Shown one piece after another: positions 61,980 to 64,000 of a DNA stretch of 64,000 bases. The DNA lies in the NCBI RefSeq assembly GCF_036370855.1, contig NC_088132.1:59372841-59436840 (forward strand), in the 5' to 3' direction. The first letter of the stretch is position 1; each line of letters opens with the position of its first letter. This DNA comes from Dromaius novaehollandiae. Its lineage: Eukaryota; Chordata; Aves; Casuariiformes; Dromaiidae. Both the position numbers and the translations under genes were made by a program. The notes beneath the pieces were generated by a model, which did not search any database, was not told the DNA's origin, and worked only from the letters and a program-made list of their open reading frames with translations.

Positions 61980-62434
61980 TTGCAGGTGAAGAATGTGTAC
62001 TTATTCAGAATCTGGAGACTTCCCATGCTTTGATATAATCAGACTATATTACATGGTTAAAAAAAAAGAGAGAGAGTGTGAAGAAATGATTGACTGCTCT
62101 TTAGAGAGTCTAGGTGAGTTTCCTATGGCCTTGAATTAACATGAATTTTAAAAGGCAAGTGGTACCCAGCTACTGTAGAATTTTTCTTGTCTTCTACAAA
62201 TAGCAATATCTTAGTAATAGCTTCCCTTAACTGAATTAACTTCTTACTCTACCATAGATAAAATGTAGTAATAAAGATTTGTGGAATAAGTTTTATTTTA
62301 CAAAATGCATGAAAGTGAAGTTTTGAGTAGATGTTTCTAACATGGAATTTCAGACCAACCCTTTGGTGTAGCTGATATGATATTGTTTCCTCTGAATTAC
62401 ATGAATCACAGCAACTTTAAACTTTTTTTTATAG

Positions 62435-62478
62435 CCCTACCTGAACCCATCCTTCCATCCCTCCAAAAAAATTACCCA
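62435..62478 (+). CDS. TENT2: TENT2 exon 11: residues 358-372
   Basis: A 44-base exon after TTTTTATAG. It completes Thr358 and encodes LPEPILPSLQKNYP, matching the conserved LPEPILPSLQK linker of GLD2. Donor GTAAGT at 62479, phase 0. It lies between the central domain and the PAP-associated domain, which is encoded further downstream. Confidence 0.93.
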
Positions 62479-64000
62479 GTAAGTGTTTCTTATGAATTAT
62501 TACTACATCATATATGTGTATGAAGATTGTCTAAAATATATGAATTCTTAAGCATCTATAATGGGTTAAGCTAAGCATAGTCTGTTAAAATAGTCATTAA
62601 TATGCTGAGTGTGAACGGTTGGTTGCTACTTTTGATCATTTCTTTAGTGAAAACAGTTTTTTAATATATGAGAACTTTACACTCGCTTGATAACTAGTGC
62701 TGTTCACCAAATTCTCTCTTTGCTAGGCTGCAAATGCTCCGGTGTCATCTGTAACTTTCTGACTGTTATTTCTTAGTACATTAACTACTGTTGTTTCCAT
62801 CTGATTGTGCTATATCAGAATTTCATAACTTCCAACAGCTGTTGAGTTGCTTGTGTCATCCAGCTGATATTTCTTGATTCAGAGGATTAATGGTATATGT
62901 TTCCTAAGGAGGCTCTTGCGACCTCACAAAATTGGGCTTCAGTTCATACGTGAAAATCCCTTTTTCAGACTTTGCTGTTATGTCCAGATTATACTCTGCT
63001 GATTTCCAGAGAACTGTGTGGGTCTGTATGCTTTGATCCTTGGCAAAATCAAGGCCATAACTAGTGATCCTTAATCTAAGGAAGATTACCTACAAATAAC
63101 AGCTACCCTCTTAAATACTTGTCTGGGACAAAGGAGCTATTGCTGAATAGTTCTAAGCAACAATTTGCTTAGAGGAAGTCCTTGTTCCTTCCTCCTCGCC
63201 GCCTTCTCATGTATCACTTCAAATTTATTCTTTTTCATAGACAGAGAGACCAAATTATAGCAACTATGTGTGTGTTTAATATTGCTGATAATTGTGCTGA
63301 GTTAGTCTCCGAAAGCCTTTCTTTCTTTTTGCATACACTTCCTATTATGCTGAAATGGGAAGAATTGATGTCACTGTGTATCCAGGAGAAAGACCGTGAT
63401 GTCAGCCAGCTTGGATAATTAAGATAACTAAGATACAAAAGGCTTTGAACTACAGTAAACTGCAGTTTTATCCCTATTTTGTAATCCTGTTTATGTGTAC
63501 CTTTGTTAAATCTTTTTGATCTTTTTTATTTTGATTTTTTTTCTGCTATGCACCTTCTAATTTCTTCATTGTTAATGCTAAAAGCATTTGAAACTGTTTT
63601 TCATTTCTTGCACATGTATCTAAATCTCTTTTTTTAATTACCAGATTTGCTAATTATACTTGGCTAAAGCTCATGCTGCAGTATTTTAAGTTTTGTGTGG
63701 CTTGCGATTTAAAGAAAACTGTAAGAATCAGTAGCTTCTGATCTCTTTATAACAATTATTCAAACATTTATGTTTATAGAGTTTGAACTGTGTAAATGCT
63801 TTTAGAGTACTTCACAAATACTAACGGTTTAAATGATTAAAGCAAACTGAAAATTTTGAATTTGTACAAAGTGCAAGGGTGGTTCTTGCACCCTATGAAA
63901 GTGGTAAAACTTGCAGGTTGCTGTGTGCTTTCTAGAACACTGAGATAGGAGTAACATTTTATTTTGTTTTAACATAGATTTGTGTTAGTTATCTTGTGTT
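62479..64000 (+). other. TENT2: TENT2 intron 11 (incomplete)
   Basis: From donor GTAAGT to the window end. I looked for the next GLD2 exon and for any PAP-associated domain motif and found none. The gene therefore continues past the window; roughly the last quarter of the protein is missing only because of the window edge. Confidence 0.8.

Larger units (their letters stand above)
58387..62434 (+). other. TENT2: TENT2 intron 10
   Basis: 4048 bases, GTAAGT...TTTTTATAG. It contains a dispersed repeat pair (58666-58713 and 59593-59639), an unusually long antisense open frame (61166-61726) and an A33 tract (61945-61977). Confidence 0.85.

Noticed and set aside
62479..64000. Search for TENT2 exon 12 or a stop codon ending the protein
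   Set aside because: No segment resembles the PAP-associated domain, and the exon 11 donor is strong, so the gene simply continues outside the window.
1..64000. CRISPR arrays, tRNA, rRNA or bacterial operons
   Set aside because: No regularly spaced direct repeats, no tRNA cloverleaf with A/B boxes and no rRNA-like sequence were seen; the window is vertebrate genomic DNA.

Overview
The window looks like nuclear DNA of a sauropsid vertebrate, most likely a bird. The only sizeable transposon I can name is a decayed CR1 LINE fragment (about 21.29-22.61 kb, minus strand). Genes are split into short exons by long AT-rich introns, and two very GC-rich CpG islands mark promoters. No bacterial-style operon, CRISPR array, tRNA or rRNA gene is visible.

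Two divergent genes flank about 25 kb of intergenic DNA. On the left, minus strand, I read the 5' end of HOMER1. Its first exon (about 10390 down to 9201) is a long GC-rich leader with four short upstream ORFs. It ends in a perfect Kozak start, GCCGCCATGGG, followed at once by a GTAAGG splice donor. Bases 1-9200 would be its first intron. The core promoter at about 10.41-10.54 kb has a TATA-like TATTTAAA and four CRE-like sites, one a perfect TGACGTCA, which fits an activity-regulated gene. On the right, plus strand, is TENT2 (PAPD4/GLD2), the cytoplasmic non-canonical poly(A) polymerase. Its non-coding exon 1 lies in the 35-kb CpG island. Ten coding exons (numbered 2-11, 38170-62478) encode the first 372 residues, including all three catalytic aspartates. 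The 3' third of the gene lies beyond the window. HOMER1 and TENT2 are divergent neighbours in the vertebrate block containing JMY, HOMER1, TENT2, CMYA5 and MTX3. That block is Z-linked in birds, so Z linkage is inferred and cannot be seen here.

The most notable items are: a forced GC-AG intron in TENT2 (donor at 51173); a tandem in-frame acceptor array at TENT2 exon 5; two possible acceptors before the TENT2 start codon that switch an overlapping uORF on or off; the HOMER1 CRE cluster flanked by oppositely oriented TATA-like boxes; the four-uORF HOMER1 leader; an unusually long antisense open frame with a predicted membrane segment inside TENT2 intron 10 (61166-61726); and two perfect hairpins plus one dispersed repeat pair that I could not assign to a known family. 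I found no clearly new multi-gene system. The rest of the intergenic and intronic DNA looks ordinary.
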